In this document: in pieces, positions 6,416 to 13,126 of the stretch
Layout of the letters: the number at the start of each line of letters is the position of its first letter
Position numbering within the stretch: the first letter of the stretch is position 1
From: an uncultured Eubacteriales bacterium
Lineage (GTDB): Bacteria; Bacillota; Clostridia; Oscillospirales; Acutalibacteraceae
DNA: 18,938 bases
NCBI GenBank assembly: GCA_934486705.1
Contig: CAKSQS010000048.1
Coordinates: forward strand, 1 to 18,938
Direction of reading: 5' to 3'
Notes under the pieces: model-generated
Seen by the model: the letters and a program-made list of their open reading frames with translations, nothing else
Databases searched by the model: none
What the model was told of the DNA's origin: nothing
Made by a program: the position numbers and the translations under genes

Positions 6416-6660
6416 GGCTCCCTTGCCTAAAGGGAGCTGGCAAAACCGTAGGTTTTGACTGAGGGATTGTTACGAGTCGGAATACCCCTCAGTCAAATTA
6501 GACATTAGATATTAGATGGTAGACGTTAGATTTAATACCCCTCAATCACTAACGTGACAGCCGCTGACGGCGGCGGTCCCCTCTGTCAACTGCGTTGACG
6601 TCTCCCCACACCGTGGGGAGCAACCCCCTCTGTTTCGGCAAAGCCGAAAAGAAGGGAGCC
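6416..6660. repeat. Hairpin-rich intergenic repeat element with terminal inverted repeats
   Basis: This fills most of the gene-free stretch 6314-6687. The ends are inverted: GGCTCCCTT (6416-6424) against AAGGGAGCC (6652-6660). Inside are successive stems: GCTCCCTT/AAGGGAGC (6417-6437), CAAAACC/GGTTTTG (6441-6457), GACTGAGGG/CCCTCAGTC, GTCAAC/GTTGAC, CTCCCCAC/GTGGGGAG (6602-6620) and TTTCGGC/GCCGAAA (6633-6649). There is no open frame. The sequence style resembles dispersed intergenic repeats I associate with gut Clostridia (MITE/REP-like, non-autonomous). The rest of the gap (6354-6415, 6661-6687) shows nothing further. Confidence 0.7.
6497..6531. repeat. Five tandem heptamers within the repeat element
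   Basis: ATTAGAC, ATTAGAT, ATTAGAT, GGTAGAC and GTTAGAT follow one another without gaps, a degenerate 7-bp tandem repeat. It is flanked by direct copies AATACCCCTCAGTCA (6481-6495) and AATACCCCTCAATCA (6534-6548). Confidence 0.7.
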
Positions 6661-6687
6661 TATTGTACATATTTAACTGAAAAATTA

Positions 6688-7284
6688 CTATTTATTGTTT
6701 TTAAGTATCGGGGATATGCGCTTATATACCGCAAAGCAAACGGCGGTATCTATCATACCCTTTAAAAAGGTAAACGGCACATTAAAAATCAGCAGCGATT
6801 TAAGCAGCGTATCGGAAGCGGGCAGAATTGCTTTATACATTCCTATAATTGCGTTCATAGGCATATTGTAAAGCACTACATAAGCGGGGTAAACCACAAA
6901 ATAGTTGGTAGCCACGCTTATTACCGCCATTGCAAGCGCGCCGACAGCCGCCCCCAAAAACGCGCTTTTGCGCGTTTTTTTGCGCCTGTAAAAAAGCCCC
7001 GCAACGCCCACAAACACCGCGCCTAAAATGAAATTTGAAAGCTCGCCTACGCCTGCGGAGCTTGTGAACGGCAGGTGTGCCAAATTCTTGATTAAGCAGA
7101 CCAAAATGCCGTACTGCGGACCGAAAGCATACGCCGTTATAATTGCGGGTATTTCGGAAAAATCCAACTTTATAAACGGCGGAATAATAAACGGCAGCGG
7201 AAATTCAAGCAGCATAAGCACAAAGCCCAACGCGCCCATTATTCCGCTTACCGCAAGACCTCTTAAAAAAATTTGTTTTTTCAT
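6688..7284 (-). CDS. ribU: Riboflavin ECF transporter, substrate-binding S component
   Basis: This 198-residue protein of about six membrane helices is the substrate-capturing subunit of an energy-coupling-factor transporter for riboflavin. It works with shared EcfA/A'/T subunits that are not encoded here. Family features include the N-terminal LAVSGIMGALGFVLMLLEFP, the PPFIKLDFSEIPAIITAYAFGP stretch, GVLVCLIKN-like residues (GILVCLIKNL) and a GELSNFILG segment. The assignment is confirmed independently by an FMN riboswitch immediately upstream, which would shut the gene off when FMN is plentiful. The start has AAAGGAAATGA upstream of the ATG. It is monocistronic as far as visible; the repeat element follows its stop. 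Confidence 0.93.
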   Translation of the reverse strand: MKKQIFLRGLAVSGIMGALGFVLMLLEFPLPFIIPPFIKLDFSEIPAIITAYAFGPQYGILVCLIKNLAHLPFTSSAGVGELSNFILGAVFVGVAGLFYRRKKTRKSAFLGAAVGALAMAVISVATNYFVVYPAYVVLYNMPMNAIIGMYKAILPASDTLLKSLLIFNVPFTFLKGMIDTAVCFAVYKRISPILKNNK

Positions 7285-7317
7285 AAAAAATCATTTCCTT
7301 TCTTTTCAGGGGAAAAG

Positions 7318-7342
7318 AAAAACCCGCGCTTTAAAACGCGGG
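7318..7342 (-). terminator. Expression-platform terminator of the FMN riboswitch
   Basis: Minus strand CCCGCG (7342-7337) and CGCGGG (7328-7323) enclose an 8-base loop, followed by five T's (7322-7318). It lies between the FMN aptamer and ribU, so it attenuates transcription when FMN is bound. Confidence 0.85.
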
Positions 7343-7364
7343 CGTAAAAATGCATAAAGCATAT

Positions 7365-7471
7365 TTCTTCTTTCATCCGGACTGTACCGTCGGCTCAGGA
7401 ATTGCACCTGATCAGCCAAAAAGGCTCGCGGGCTTTACCGCCGGTGGGGAATTTCACCCCGCCCTGAAGAT
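7365..7471 (-). promoter_or_regulatory. FMN (RFN) riboswitch controlling ribU
   Basis: The minus strand contains the conserved RFN elements in order: AGGGCGGGGTGAAATTCCCC, ACCGGCGGTAAAGCC, GATCAGGTGCAATTCCTGA and GCCGACGGTACAGTCCGGAT. The ends TCTTC and GAAGA close the helix. This class binds flavin mononucleotide and turns off riboflavin synthesis or uptake. A terminator follows at once, so control is by premature termination. Confidence 0.97.
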
Positions 7472-7480
7472 TACATTTTA

Positions 7481-7508
7481 ATTATATACCTGTTTTTACT
7501 GTTGTCAA
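7481..7508 (-). promoter_or_regulatory. Sigma-A promoter of the FMN riboswitch-ribU unit
   Basis: Minus strand TTGACA (7508-7503) and TATAAT (7486-7481) are perfect hexamers with a 16-bp spacer. Initiation would be near 7474, at the first bases of the riboswitch. It begins only 4 bp after the mscL stop. Confidence 0.85.
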
Positions 7509-7511
7509 TAC

Positions 7512-7961
7512 TTATTTTTTAAGCGAATCCCTTATTTCGCGGAGCAGCAAAACCTCTTCCGTAGGCTCTGCGGGCTTTTCTTCTTCCTTTACTTCTTCCT
7601 TTTTGTGTTTAAGACTGTTCATAGCCTTAATAACAAAGAATATTACAAGCGAAACTATAAGGAAGTTTATAACCGACTGTATAAACTTGCCGTAGCATAT
7701 TTCCGCGTCCTTTACGCCCTCTATTGCCGAGGGAATTGTAACCTTTAGATCAGAAAAATCAATGCCGCCCATAATAAGACCTATAAGCGGGGTTATCATA
7801 TCGTTTACAAGCGAGGTTACTATTGCCGTAAACGCGCTGCCCATTACCACGCCGACAGCAAGGTCAATAACGTTGCCGCGGGAAATAAACTCCTTAAACT
7901 CGCCTATTAAGCCCTTTTTGCTTTTAATTCCCTCAACAATGTCAATTTTTTTCTTACCCAT
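7512..7961 (-). CDS. mscL: Large-conductance mechanosensitive channel
   Basis: The 149-residue product is a homopentameric membrane channel that opens under membrane tension to release solutes during hypo-osmotic shock. It has the signature FKEFISRGNVIDLAVGVVMG leading into the pore helix TM1 (about 30-60). A periplasmic loop (SAIEGVKDAEICYGKF), TM2 (about 92-112) and a charged cytoplasmic tail (KKEEVKEEEKPAEP, then LLLREIRDSLKK) follow. The length is typical. An N-terminal extension of about 16 residues precedes the usual MscL start. The start has AGGGAG upstream, located inside the end of the preceding methyltransferase gene; the gap is 4 bp, so it is the last gene of the yabO-to-mscL run. 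Confidence 0.97.
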   Translation of the reverse strand: MGKKKIDIVEGIKSKKGLIGEFKEFISRGNVIDLAVGVVMGSAFTAIVTSLVNDMITPLIGLIMGGIDFSDLKVTIPSAIEGVKDAEICYGKFIQSVINFLIVSLVIFFVIKAMNSLKHKKEEVKEEEKPAEPTEEVLLLREIRDSLKK

Positions 7962-7965
7962 AAAT

Positions 7966-9096
7966 TTAACGCTCCCTGTTTTTAAAATACATAAACAACT
8001 GGCATTTTATCATTCCGTTATACAGCTTTCGGCGCTTATCCGCCTCTCTGCCGAAGAAACGCTCAAATTCATCGTGCGGGCTTATAATGTAGTATTTTCT
8101 GCCGCAGCCCTCTTTAAAGCGCTGACCCATTACGGTATACAGCTCTTCCGCCGCCTTAACGTCAAGCAGCCTCTCGCCGTAGGGCGGGTTGGTAATAACA
8201 AGACACCTTTCGTCGGGCACGGTGAAATCGCGCACATCGCCGACCGCCGCTTTAACATACTTTTTCATACCCGCTTTTTCGGCGTTTTCGTTTGTCAAAG
8301 CTACGGCGTTAGGGTCGGTATCAAACCCCTGCGCCCTGAAATCTATATTATGCACAATAAGGTCCTGCGCGCGCATTCTTTCCTCGCGCCATATGTTTTC
8401 GGGAATAAAGCCGAAACGTTCAGCCGAAAAGAAACGCCTGAGCCCCGGGGCGGTGTTGGTGGCCTTTAAAGCTGCCTCTATAAGCAGCGTTCCGCTGCCG
8501 CAGAACGGGTCGAACATAAGGGTATCAGGGTATATTCTTGCAAGGTCGCACATTGCAGCGCCCAATGTTTCCTTGAGCGGCGCGTCGTTCGATTTTCTTC
8601 TGTACCCGCGCTTGTGCAGCCCCTCGCCCGAGGTATCAATCATAAGCGAGGCAACATTTTTGTGAATAAAGAAACGAACGCGGTATTCCGCGCCGGTTTC
8701 TTCAAAATGTGATATGTGATATTTCTGTTTTAGCCTTTCAACAATAGCCTTTTTAATTATAGACTGGCAATCTGGTATGCTGAAAAGCGCCGAATCAATG
8801 CTCCTGCCGTTTACGGGGAAAGCGTCAAGCTTACCTATATAGTCTTCCCACGGCAGTGCCTTAACGCCATCGAAAAGCTCTGTGAAGGTTGCAGCCCGAA
8901 ATTCGCCCACGTCTATCATAATACGCTCGGCATAGCGGGAGCAAATGTTTGCGCGCGCCAGCATATTAAGGCTGCCCGAAAGCTTTACTCTGCCGTTTTC
9001 GACAGTAACGCTTTCAAAGCCCATACGGCGAAATTCATCAGCCGCTATGCTTTCAACGCCGAAAAGGCAGGGGGCAATAAGCTTTATATTATCCAT
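7966..9096 (-). CDS. ypsC: THUMP-domain class I RNA methyltransferase (YpsC/RlmL-N type)
   Basis: The 376-residue product has an N-terminal ferredoxin-like/THUMP region (about 1-155), with the family start IKLIAPCLFGVESIAADEFR. A Rossmann SAM-binding domain follows, with GYRRKSNDAPLKETLGAAM, DPFCGSGTLLIEAAL (SAM loop) near residue 196 and the catalytic TNPPYGERL near residue 300. This is the N2-guanine methyltransferase architecture of YpsC and the N-terminal half of E. coli RlmL, which makes m2G2445 in 23S rRNA; the substrate here is inferred. It starts 5 bp after yabR and ends 4 bp before mscL, so it belongs to that operon. Confidence 0.93.
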   Translation of the reverse strand: MDNIKLIAPCLFGVESIAADEFRRMGFESVTVENGRVKLSGSLNMLARANICSRYAERIMIDVGEFRAATFTELFDGVKALPWEDYIGKLDAFPVNGRSIDSALFSIPDCQSIIKKAIVERLKQKYHISHFEETGAEYRVRFFIHKNVASLMIDTSGEGLHKRGYRRKSNDAPLKETLGAAMCDLARIYPDTLMFDPFCGSGTLLIEAALKATNTAPGLRRFFSAERFGFIPENIWREERMRAQDLIVHNIDFRAQGFDTDPNAVALTNENAEKAGMKKYVKAAVGDVRDFTVPDERCLVITNPPYGERLLDVKAAEELYTVMGQRFKEGCGRKYYIISPHDEFERFFGREADKRRKLYNGMIKCQLFMYFKNRER

Positions 9097-9101
9097 AAAA
9101 A

Positions 9102-9551
9102 TTATTTACCCGCGCCGCGCTTGGTGCGCCTTGCCTCCGGGTTTTTACGCTTTAAATCGGAGAACTTTTCGTCGCTTGTCTGCTTAAAGCGGTTCATCAT
9201 TTCTTCAAAGCTCTGCGACTCGGCTTTTTTGGGAGTCCAGGTATACGAACCGTCAATCTTCGGCGGTGGAGTGCTGCGCCTTTCCCTGCGCTCTCTGTGC
9301 TCGTTTGTTTTTTCCGGCTCAAGGGCTCTTTTAATGCTGAGGGATATTTTTCCGTCCTCTCCTACGTTAAGGACCTTCATTTTTACCTCGTCGCCTATTT
9401 TAACAAATTCCTTAATATCGTTAACATAGGTGCGAGCAACCTCCGAAATATGTACCATTCCCGTTTTTCCCTCTCCGAGATCCACGAAAACGCCGAAATT
9501 TGTTATTCCGGTTATTTTTCCCTCAACAATTTGTCCGATAGTTAGCTGCAT
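9102..9551 (-). CDS. yabR: S1-domain RNA-binding protein, YabR family
   Basis: An S1 domain occupies residues 1-75 (MQLTIGQIVEGKITGITNFG, VDLGEGKTGMVHISE, then GDEVKMKVLNVGEDGKISLS). A basic, probably disordered tail of about 70 residues follows (RERRERRSTPPP, SQSFEEMMNRFKQ, ending RRTKRGAGK). B. subtilis YabR has the same layout and position, next to divIC. S1 domains bind single-stranded RNA; the exact role is not known. AGGAGG lies upstream with a long 13-base gap to the only good ATG. It follows divIC by 28 bp. Confidence 0.93.
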   Translation of the reverse strand: MQLTIGQIVEGKITGITNFGVFVDLGEGKTGMVHISEVARTYVNDIKEFVKIGDEVKMKVLNVGEDGKISLSIKRALEPEKTNEHRERRERRSTPPPKIDGSYTWTPKKAESQSFEEMMNRFKQTSDEKFSDLKRKNPEARRTKRGAGK

Positions 9552-9579
9552 AAAAGCCGAATGTCCTCCTCAAAAAATT

Positions 9580-9870
9580 TCAGTTTCCCGATATATCAAT
9601 AAATATCTGCTCGTCCGGATAAACGTACCCCAAGCGCTCGCGCGCCGCCTTTTCAATGATCTTGGTTTTCGAGCCGTCCTCAAGCATTGCTTTAAGCTCC
9701 TCAATATCATTTTGCTCGGCGGAATACTGCGCTTTAAGCTCGTTTAACTGCTTGGTGCTGTCGTTCCAGGTTTTCCAAAGCCCCGCAAATGTAAACACCA
9801 TATAAGCGCATACGCCGAGAATCATAATCCGCAGGATAATGCTTTTATTCCCGCGCTTTTTCTTTTTCAT
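9580..9870 (-). CDS. divIC: Septum formation initiator, DivIC/FtsB family
   Basis: The 96-residue protein has a basic N-terminus (MKKKKRGNK), one membrane helix (about 11-29) and an extracellular coiled coil (about 34-68, NDSTKQLNELKAQYSAEQND). The end of the domain has the family motif KAARERLGYVYPDEQIF. DivIC acts with FtsL and DivIB at the division septum to activate septal peptidoglycan synthesis. Its position between yabQ and yabR is conserved across sporulating Firmicutes. Translation start is ATG with GGAG upstream. FtsL is similar in size, but the gene order and the ARERLGYV motif support DivIC. Confidence 0.93.
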   Translation of the reverse strand: MKKKKRGNKSIILRIMILGVCAYMVFTFAGLWKTWNDSTKQLNELKAQYSAEQNDIEELKAMLEDGSKTKIIEKAARERLGYVYPDEQIFIDISGN

Positions 9871-9921
9871 AATTTCAGCGCTCCAAACGATTTTAATATA
9901 TAATCAAGTATACAACAAACC

Positions 9922-10380
9922 CTACTTCTTTTTCAAGCCTTTTTTTAAACTATTTGCAAGGAAATTGAAAAAAATTTGTATTTTCTCCCCGCATTTGCAA
10001 AAAGCCCTGTCTATTGCCGAAAAAACCGCCGCCGAAACGCGGGAAATTCCGCCGAAAACCCGCCGCAATATGCGTATAACAAAAAGCAGCACGGGCAAAA
10101 ACAAGCGCGACAGGGTGAACCTACAAATAAAAAAGCCTGCGCCCATACCTATAAACGCAAACGCGCGTAAATCTCCGCCCGTAGTGCTAAGCAGAAAGCA
10201 AAAGCCTATAACGCCGCAGAGCAGCGAATATAAAATATCCTCAAAAAATACCGCCGCCGCGTTTCTTTTAAAGCTTTTGCGCACCGCGCGGAAAATATCG
10301 TAAATAAGGCAGAAAACGCAGCCGACCGCCAGAGATAACAAAAAGGCGATAAGCTGCGAAATATTATCTATTTCCCACAT
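9922..10380 (-). CDS. yabQ: Spore cortex biosynthesis protein YabQ
   Basis: The 152-residue membrane protein opens with the family pattern SQLIAFLLSLAVGCVFCLIYDIFRAVRK. Helices follow at about 44-64 (FFEDILYSLLCGVIGFCFLL) and 68-105, then a basic C-terminal tail ending KKGLKKK. YabQ is required for cortex formation in B. subtilis and sits in the outer forespore membrane under sigma-E control. Membership rests on the N-terminal motif, the DGDLRAF-like TGGDLRAFAFIGMG stretch and position after yabP. A gap of 3 bp to yabP and GGTGA before the ATG indicate coupled translation. Confidence 0.92.
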   Translation of the reverse strand: MWEIDNISQLIAFLLSLAVGCVFCLIYDIFRAVRKSFKRNAAAVFFEDILYSLLCGVIGFCFLLSTTGGDLRAFAFIGMGAGFFICRFTLSRLFLPVLLFVIRILRRVFGGISRVSAAVFSAIDRAFCKCGEKIQIFFNFLANSLKKGLKKK

Positions 10381-10383
10381 AGC

Positions 10384-10653
10384 TCACCTGAAAACGCGTG
10401 AGAAAAAACCGCCGTTTTTCTCATCCGAGGTATACACCGCGGCGTAAATTTTCCCCTCGGCGAATAAATCGCCGCTTGCGGTATCAAAATTCACTATGTG
10501 AAGCCCCGCGCCCTTTACAGTCAGCCTGCCGAGCGCCGTTTCAAGCAGCAGCGTTTCATCGTCAAACGAAATAACTTCCTTTACTCCCGAAAGCGTGAGC
10601 TTTTTTCTGTCTTCTATAATTATATTATGATTGCTGCGAATAACCTCTTCCAC
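10384..10653 (-). CDS. yabP: Sporulation protein YabP
   Basis: The protein has the YabP fold: NHNIIIEDRKKLTLSGVKEV, SFDDETLLLETALGRLTVKG, GLHIVNFDTASGDLFAEGKI and the characteristic C-terminus GGFFSRVFR. It is a small beta-rich sporulation factor made in the mother cell and needed for cortex assembly in B. subtilis; its mechanism is unknown. Two in-frame GTG codons could start it. The one at 10662 would lie directly against the GAGGGG ribosome site, whereas the one at 10653 (MEEVIRSNHN) has an eight-base gap, so I chose 10653. It precedes yabQ by 3 bp and follows rqcP by 45 bp. Confidence 0.9.
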   Translation of the reverse strand: MEEVIRSNHNIIIEDRKKLTLSGVKEVISFDDETLLLETALGRLTVKGAGLHIVNFDTASGDLFAEGKIYAAVYTSDEKNGGFFSRVFR

Positions 10654-10698
10654 CGTAAACACCCCTCAATAAAATATATTGAGAGGTGCGGCGGCTTA

Positions 10699-10941
10699 TT
10701 ACTCTATAACGCGGTAAAGCCCTGCGGCGTCGTCCTTACGCACGGTCTCCGCAACCGATGTGACCTCGGCTTTGAAAAGCCTTGCCCCGAAGGATATTTC
10801 CAAAATATCCCCCACCTTAACGTCATACGACGCGCGCGCGGGCTTGCCGTTTACAGCCACCCTGCCAGCGTCGCACGCCTCGTTTGCAACGGTGCGCCTT
10901 TTAATTATTCGCGATACCTTTAAATATTTATCAAGTCTCAT
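10699..10941 (-). CDS. rqcP: S4-domain ribosome quality-control factor RqcP (YabO)
   Basis: The 80-residue product is a single S4 RNA-binding domain: MRLDKYLKVSRIIKRRTVAN, AGRVAVNGKPARASYDVKVGD, ILEISFG. RqcP/YabO binds stalled 50S subunits and works with RqcH in C-terminal alanine tailing; Hsp15 is the proteobacterial counterpart. A longer frame to 11127 would run back through the HU terminator, so the start is ATG at 10941-10939 with AGGGTGA upstream. Position directly before yabP matches B. subtilis yabO. It lies behind the HU terminator, so it needs read-through or a promoter I could not identify. Confidence 0.93.
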   Translation of the reverse strand: MRLDKYLKVSRIIKRRTVANEACDAGRVAVNGKPARASYDVKVGDILEISFGARLFKAEVTSVAETVRKDDAAGLYRVIE

Positions 10942-10952
10942 AACAGTCACCC

Positions 10953-10983
10953 TAAAAACAAGAGCCGCCCTTATGGGCGGCTC
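10953..10983 (-). terminator. Intrinsic terminator after the HU gene
   Basis: Minus strand GAGCCGCCC (10983-10975) pairs perfectly with GGGCGGCTC (10970-10962) around an ATAA loop, followed by TTGTTTTTAG. The 9-bp GC-rich stem ends HU transcription 17 bp after its stop codon, just upstream of rqcP. Confidence 0.9.
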
Positions 10984-10999
10984 GGCTTTAAGTATTAAA

Positions 11000-11275
11000 T
11001 TACTTAGAAAGAGAATCCTTAAGAGCCTTACCTGCTTTGAATACAGGATTCTTGGAAGCGGCAATTTCAATAGTCTGCTTGGTCTGCGGATTGATACCGG
11101 TTCTTGCAGCGCGCTCACGTACCTCAAAAGTACCGAAGCCTACGAGCTGAATCTTCTCGCCCTTTTTGAGCTCTTCAGCAACAGTGTCGAGAAAAGCGGA
11201 AAGTGCTTTTTCGGCGTCCTTCTTTGAAATAGCTGCCTTTTCAGCAATTGATACTACTAATTCTGTTTTGTTCAT
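11000..11275 (-). CDS. hup: Histone-like DNA-binding protein HU
   Basis: The 91-residue protein is a classic HU: MNKTELVVSIAEKAAISKKD, the VGFGTFEVRERAARTGINPQ DNA-binding arm start, TIEIAASKNPVFKAGKALK. HU dimers bend and compact the nucleoid. The start is ATG at 11275-11273 with an excellent GGAGGT; the longer frame to 11335 has no support. It is bracketed by its own candidate promoter and a strong terminator, consistent with high independent expression. HU genes are common at this point of the cluster in Clostridia, between a mazG/flippase block and yabO. Confidence 0.97.
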   Translation of the reverse strand: MNKTELVVSIAEKAAISKKDAEKALSAFLDTVAEELKKGEKIQLVGFGTFEVRERAARTGINPQTKQTIEIAASKNPVFKAGKALKDSLSK

Positions 11276-11356
11276 TTTTAAGAACCTCCAAAAAAATTTT
11301 TCAACGATTTCTCGTTTGAAATCTGTTAGGCACAAACGTAAAGCTTGTACTATATA

Positions 11357-11385
11357 TTTTTACCATACTTTAAGAAAAAAATCAA
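11357..11385 (-). promoter_or_regulatory. Candidate promoter of the HU gene
   Basis: Minus strand TTGATT (11385-11380) and TAAAAA (11362-11357) are 17 bp apart, with TGG directly before the -10, an extended -10 feature. The transcript leader would be about 75-80 bases. The hexamers are only moderately good. Confidence 0.45.
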
Positions 11386-11412
11386 TCTATTTTCGGTGAA
11401 AATTTGATTTTT
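11377..11412 (-). terminator. AT-rich hairpin between the flippase and HU genes
   Basis: Minus strand AAAAATCAA (11412-11404) pairs with TTGATTTTT (11385-11377) and ATTTTC with GAAAAT inside, leaving an ACC loop and a 3-base bulge. T's follow on the minus strand. It is probably the terminator for the mtnN-flippase unit, and its 3' arm overlaps the candidate HU -35. Confidence 0.5.
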
Positions 11413-11452
11413 CTGTAAAAGAACATAAAAACCTCGTTTTAAATCCCTGTTT

Positions 11453-13126
11453 TCAGCGAATAATTCTATGTTTTCTACAAAATTCAGTCAGCTTTTTTCC
11501 CTTATCCGAATCGGGGAAATCGCTCTCCGCCACCGTTTTAAGGGCAATAATCAGCGCCGCGTACACCAAAGCGGCGGCAAAAACGGCAAGCAGAGTTACC
11601 CCGCGCGAGCTGCCGAGCATTACCGTAAGGCGCGCCGCAAGCCCGCAAAAAGCGGCTGAAACAAGCGGTTTTAAAAACACATTCGCGGTATCGGGCGCAA
11701 AGCCTACCGCTTTTATTAAAACCGCAATATCAAGCAGAAAAATCACAAAAAAGCAAAGCACAGTGCCAAGCGCCGAGCCCATAACGTTGATTTTTGGTAC
11801 TGACACCGCAATAATATTCACAAGCAGCTTTACCGCCGTGCCGACAGCCGTGTTTAAAAGCACCGCGTTTTGCCTGCCCACTGCCTGCAATATGCCGCCG
11901 AGCGGCGCTAAAAAGCCCGCGAAAAGCGCCGCAAAGCCGTAAAGCGTCAGCATTTCGCCGCCTATTACGGCGGAAGCCTCGGTATCATATAAAAATTCGG
12001 TTATTCTGCCGCCTATTGCTATAAGTCCGCACGCGGCGGGCAGAGATATAAGCGCCGCGGTTTTAAGCACGGTGTTTATATTCTTTTTGAGTTCCGCCGT
12101 ATTTCCCTGTGCTGCTGCCGCCGCTATTGCGGGCACTGCGCCCACGCCTATTACCGAGGTAAAGGCGGGCACAAGGTTAAAAACGGTATAGGCCTTGCCG
12201 CGTATGCCGTAAAGCAGCACGGGGAAAGCCGATAAAGCGGGTATACCGCCGTTTTCAAAAATCGAGCGGTAAATTTCCCTTAGATCCGTGCCGTCGTTTA
12301 TCAGCCTTTCAAGCTCGCTTTTTACCGTAAACGCGTCAATCATAGGCGGAATGTTAACGGTAAGCGAGGTAAGCGCAATCGGCAGGGTAAGCAATACCAT
12401 TTTTTTGAAGGTGTCAGTGCCGCTTTGCGGCTCGGGGCTGTTTTCAAGCATTTCCGATGTAATACCGTCGCCCTTTATTTTTGCGTATATGCGGGCATAA
12501 AGCACAGCTAAAAGCGTACCTGCGGTTATTCCCGCCATTGCTGTCGCAGCGCCCCATACGGTGCTGCCCGTAAGCCGCACCGTTATAAACGCCGCGCCGA
12601 GACCCAAAATCAGCTTGCACAGCGCCTCTGTAAGCTCTGAAACGGCGGTGGGGAGCATATTGTTAAGCCCCTCGTAATACCCCCGCTCCGCCGATAAAAC
12701 GCAGGAAAAAAGCACCGCGGGCGCTACCGTAAAAAGTGCCGGGGCGGTTTTACCCGTTGCGTCGGTAAGCTTTACAAACGGAATTACCAAAGCCGCGAAA
12801 ACAGCTGTGCCTGCAATTCCCGCTATAAGGAAGAATTTTCGCGAAAGCCTGTAAGATAAGCGGGCGTCGCGGTATCTGCCCGCCGCCATATGCTCCGAAA
12901 CGGTTCTCGCAACTGCCACGGGCAGCCCCGCCATTGCAAGGGAGTAAAGGGGTGAAAATAAATCGTAAGCGGAAGAAAAATAACCGAAGCCCTCATCGCC
13001 GAGACAACGCGCCGAAGACAGCGGAATTTTAAAAAGCGCGCCTATAAGCTTTACAATAACGGCGGATATAAGCAGCAACGCCATGCCGTATTGCATACTT
13101 CGGCGCTTATTTTCCGCCGTGTTCAA
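11453..13126 (-). CDS. yabM: MATE/MOP-superfamily polysaccharide flippase, YabM/SpoVB type
   Basis: The product (about 557 residues) has some 12-14 membrane helices. The typical N-terminus of the SpoVB/YabM/MurJ-like lipid-carrier flippases is visible: YGMALLLISAVIVKLIGALF, KIPLSS, then GYFSSAYDLFSPLYSLAMAG and LPVAVARTVSEHMAAGRYRD. Such proteins move lipid-linked cell-wall or polysaccharide precursors across the membrane; SpoVB acts in cortex synthesis. The substrate is not known. Its location before HU-yabO matches yabM of B. subtilis. Start choice is uncertain: TTG at 13126 overlaps the mtnN stop as TTGA, while an ATG at 13150 lies 28 bases inside mtnN and an ATG at 13096 is also possible. 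None has a strong ribosome site. Confidence 0.88.
   Translation of the reverse strand: MNTAENKRRSMQYGMALLLISAVIVKLIGALFKIPLSSARCLGDEGFGYFSSAYDLFSPLYSLAMAGLPVAVARTVSEHMAAGRYRDARLSYRLSRKFFLIAGIAGTAVFAALVIPFVKLTDATGKTAPALFTVAPAVLFSCVLSAERGYYEGLNNMLPTAVSELTEALCKLILGLGAAFITVRLTGSTVWGAATAMAGITAGTLLAVLYARIYAKIKGDGITSEMLENSPEPQSGTDTFKKMVLLTLPIALTSLTVNIPPMIDAFTVKSELERLINDGTDLREIYRSIFENGGIPALSAFPVLLYGIRGKAYTVFNLVPAFTSVIGVGAVPAIAAAAAQGNTAELKKNINTVLKTAALISLPAACGLIAIGGRITEFLYDTEASAVIGGEMLTLYGFAALFAGFLAPLGGILQAVGRQNAVLLNTAVGTAVKLLVNIIAVSVPKINVMGSALGTVLCFFVIFLLDIAVLIKAVGFAPDTANVFLKPLVSAAFCGLAARLTVMLGSSRGVTLLAVFAAALVYAALIIALKTVAESDFPDSDKGKKLTEFCRKHRIIR

Noticed and set aside
6497..6531. CRISPR-like array
   Set aside because: The repeats are 7 bp, contiguous, without spacers, and no cas genes are present.
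7762..8469. Plus-strand frame of 235 codons
   Set aside because: It lies opposite mscL and the methyltransferase, both clearly recognisable; no ribosome site or family resemblance.
10942..11127. Extended YabO start at 11127
   Set aside because: The extension runs through the HU terminator and into the HU gene; the S4 domain starts at the ATG at 10941, which has a good ribosome site.
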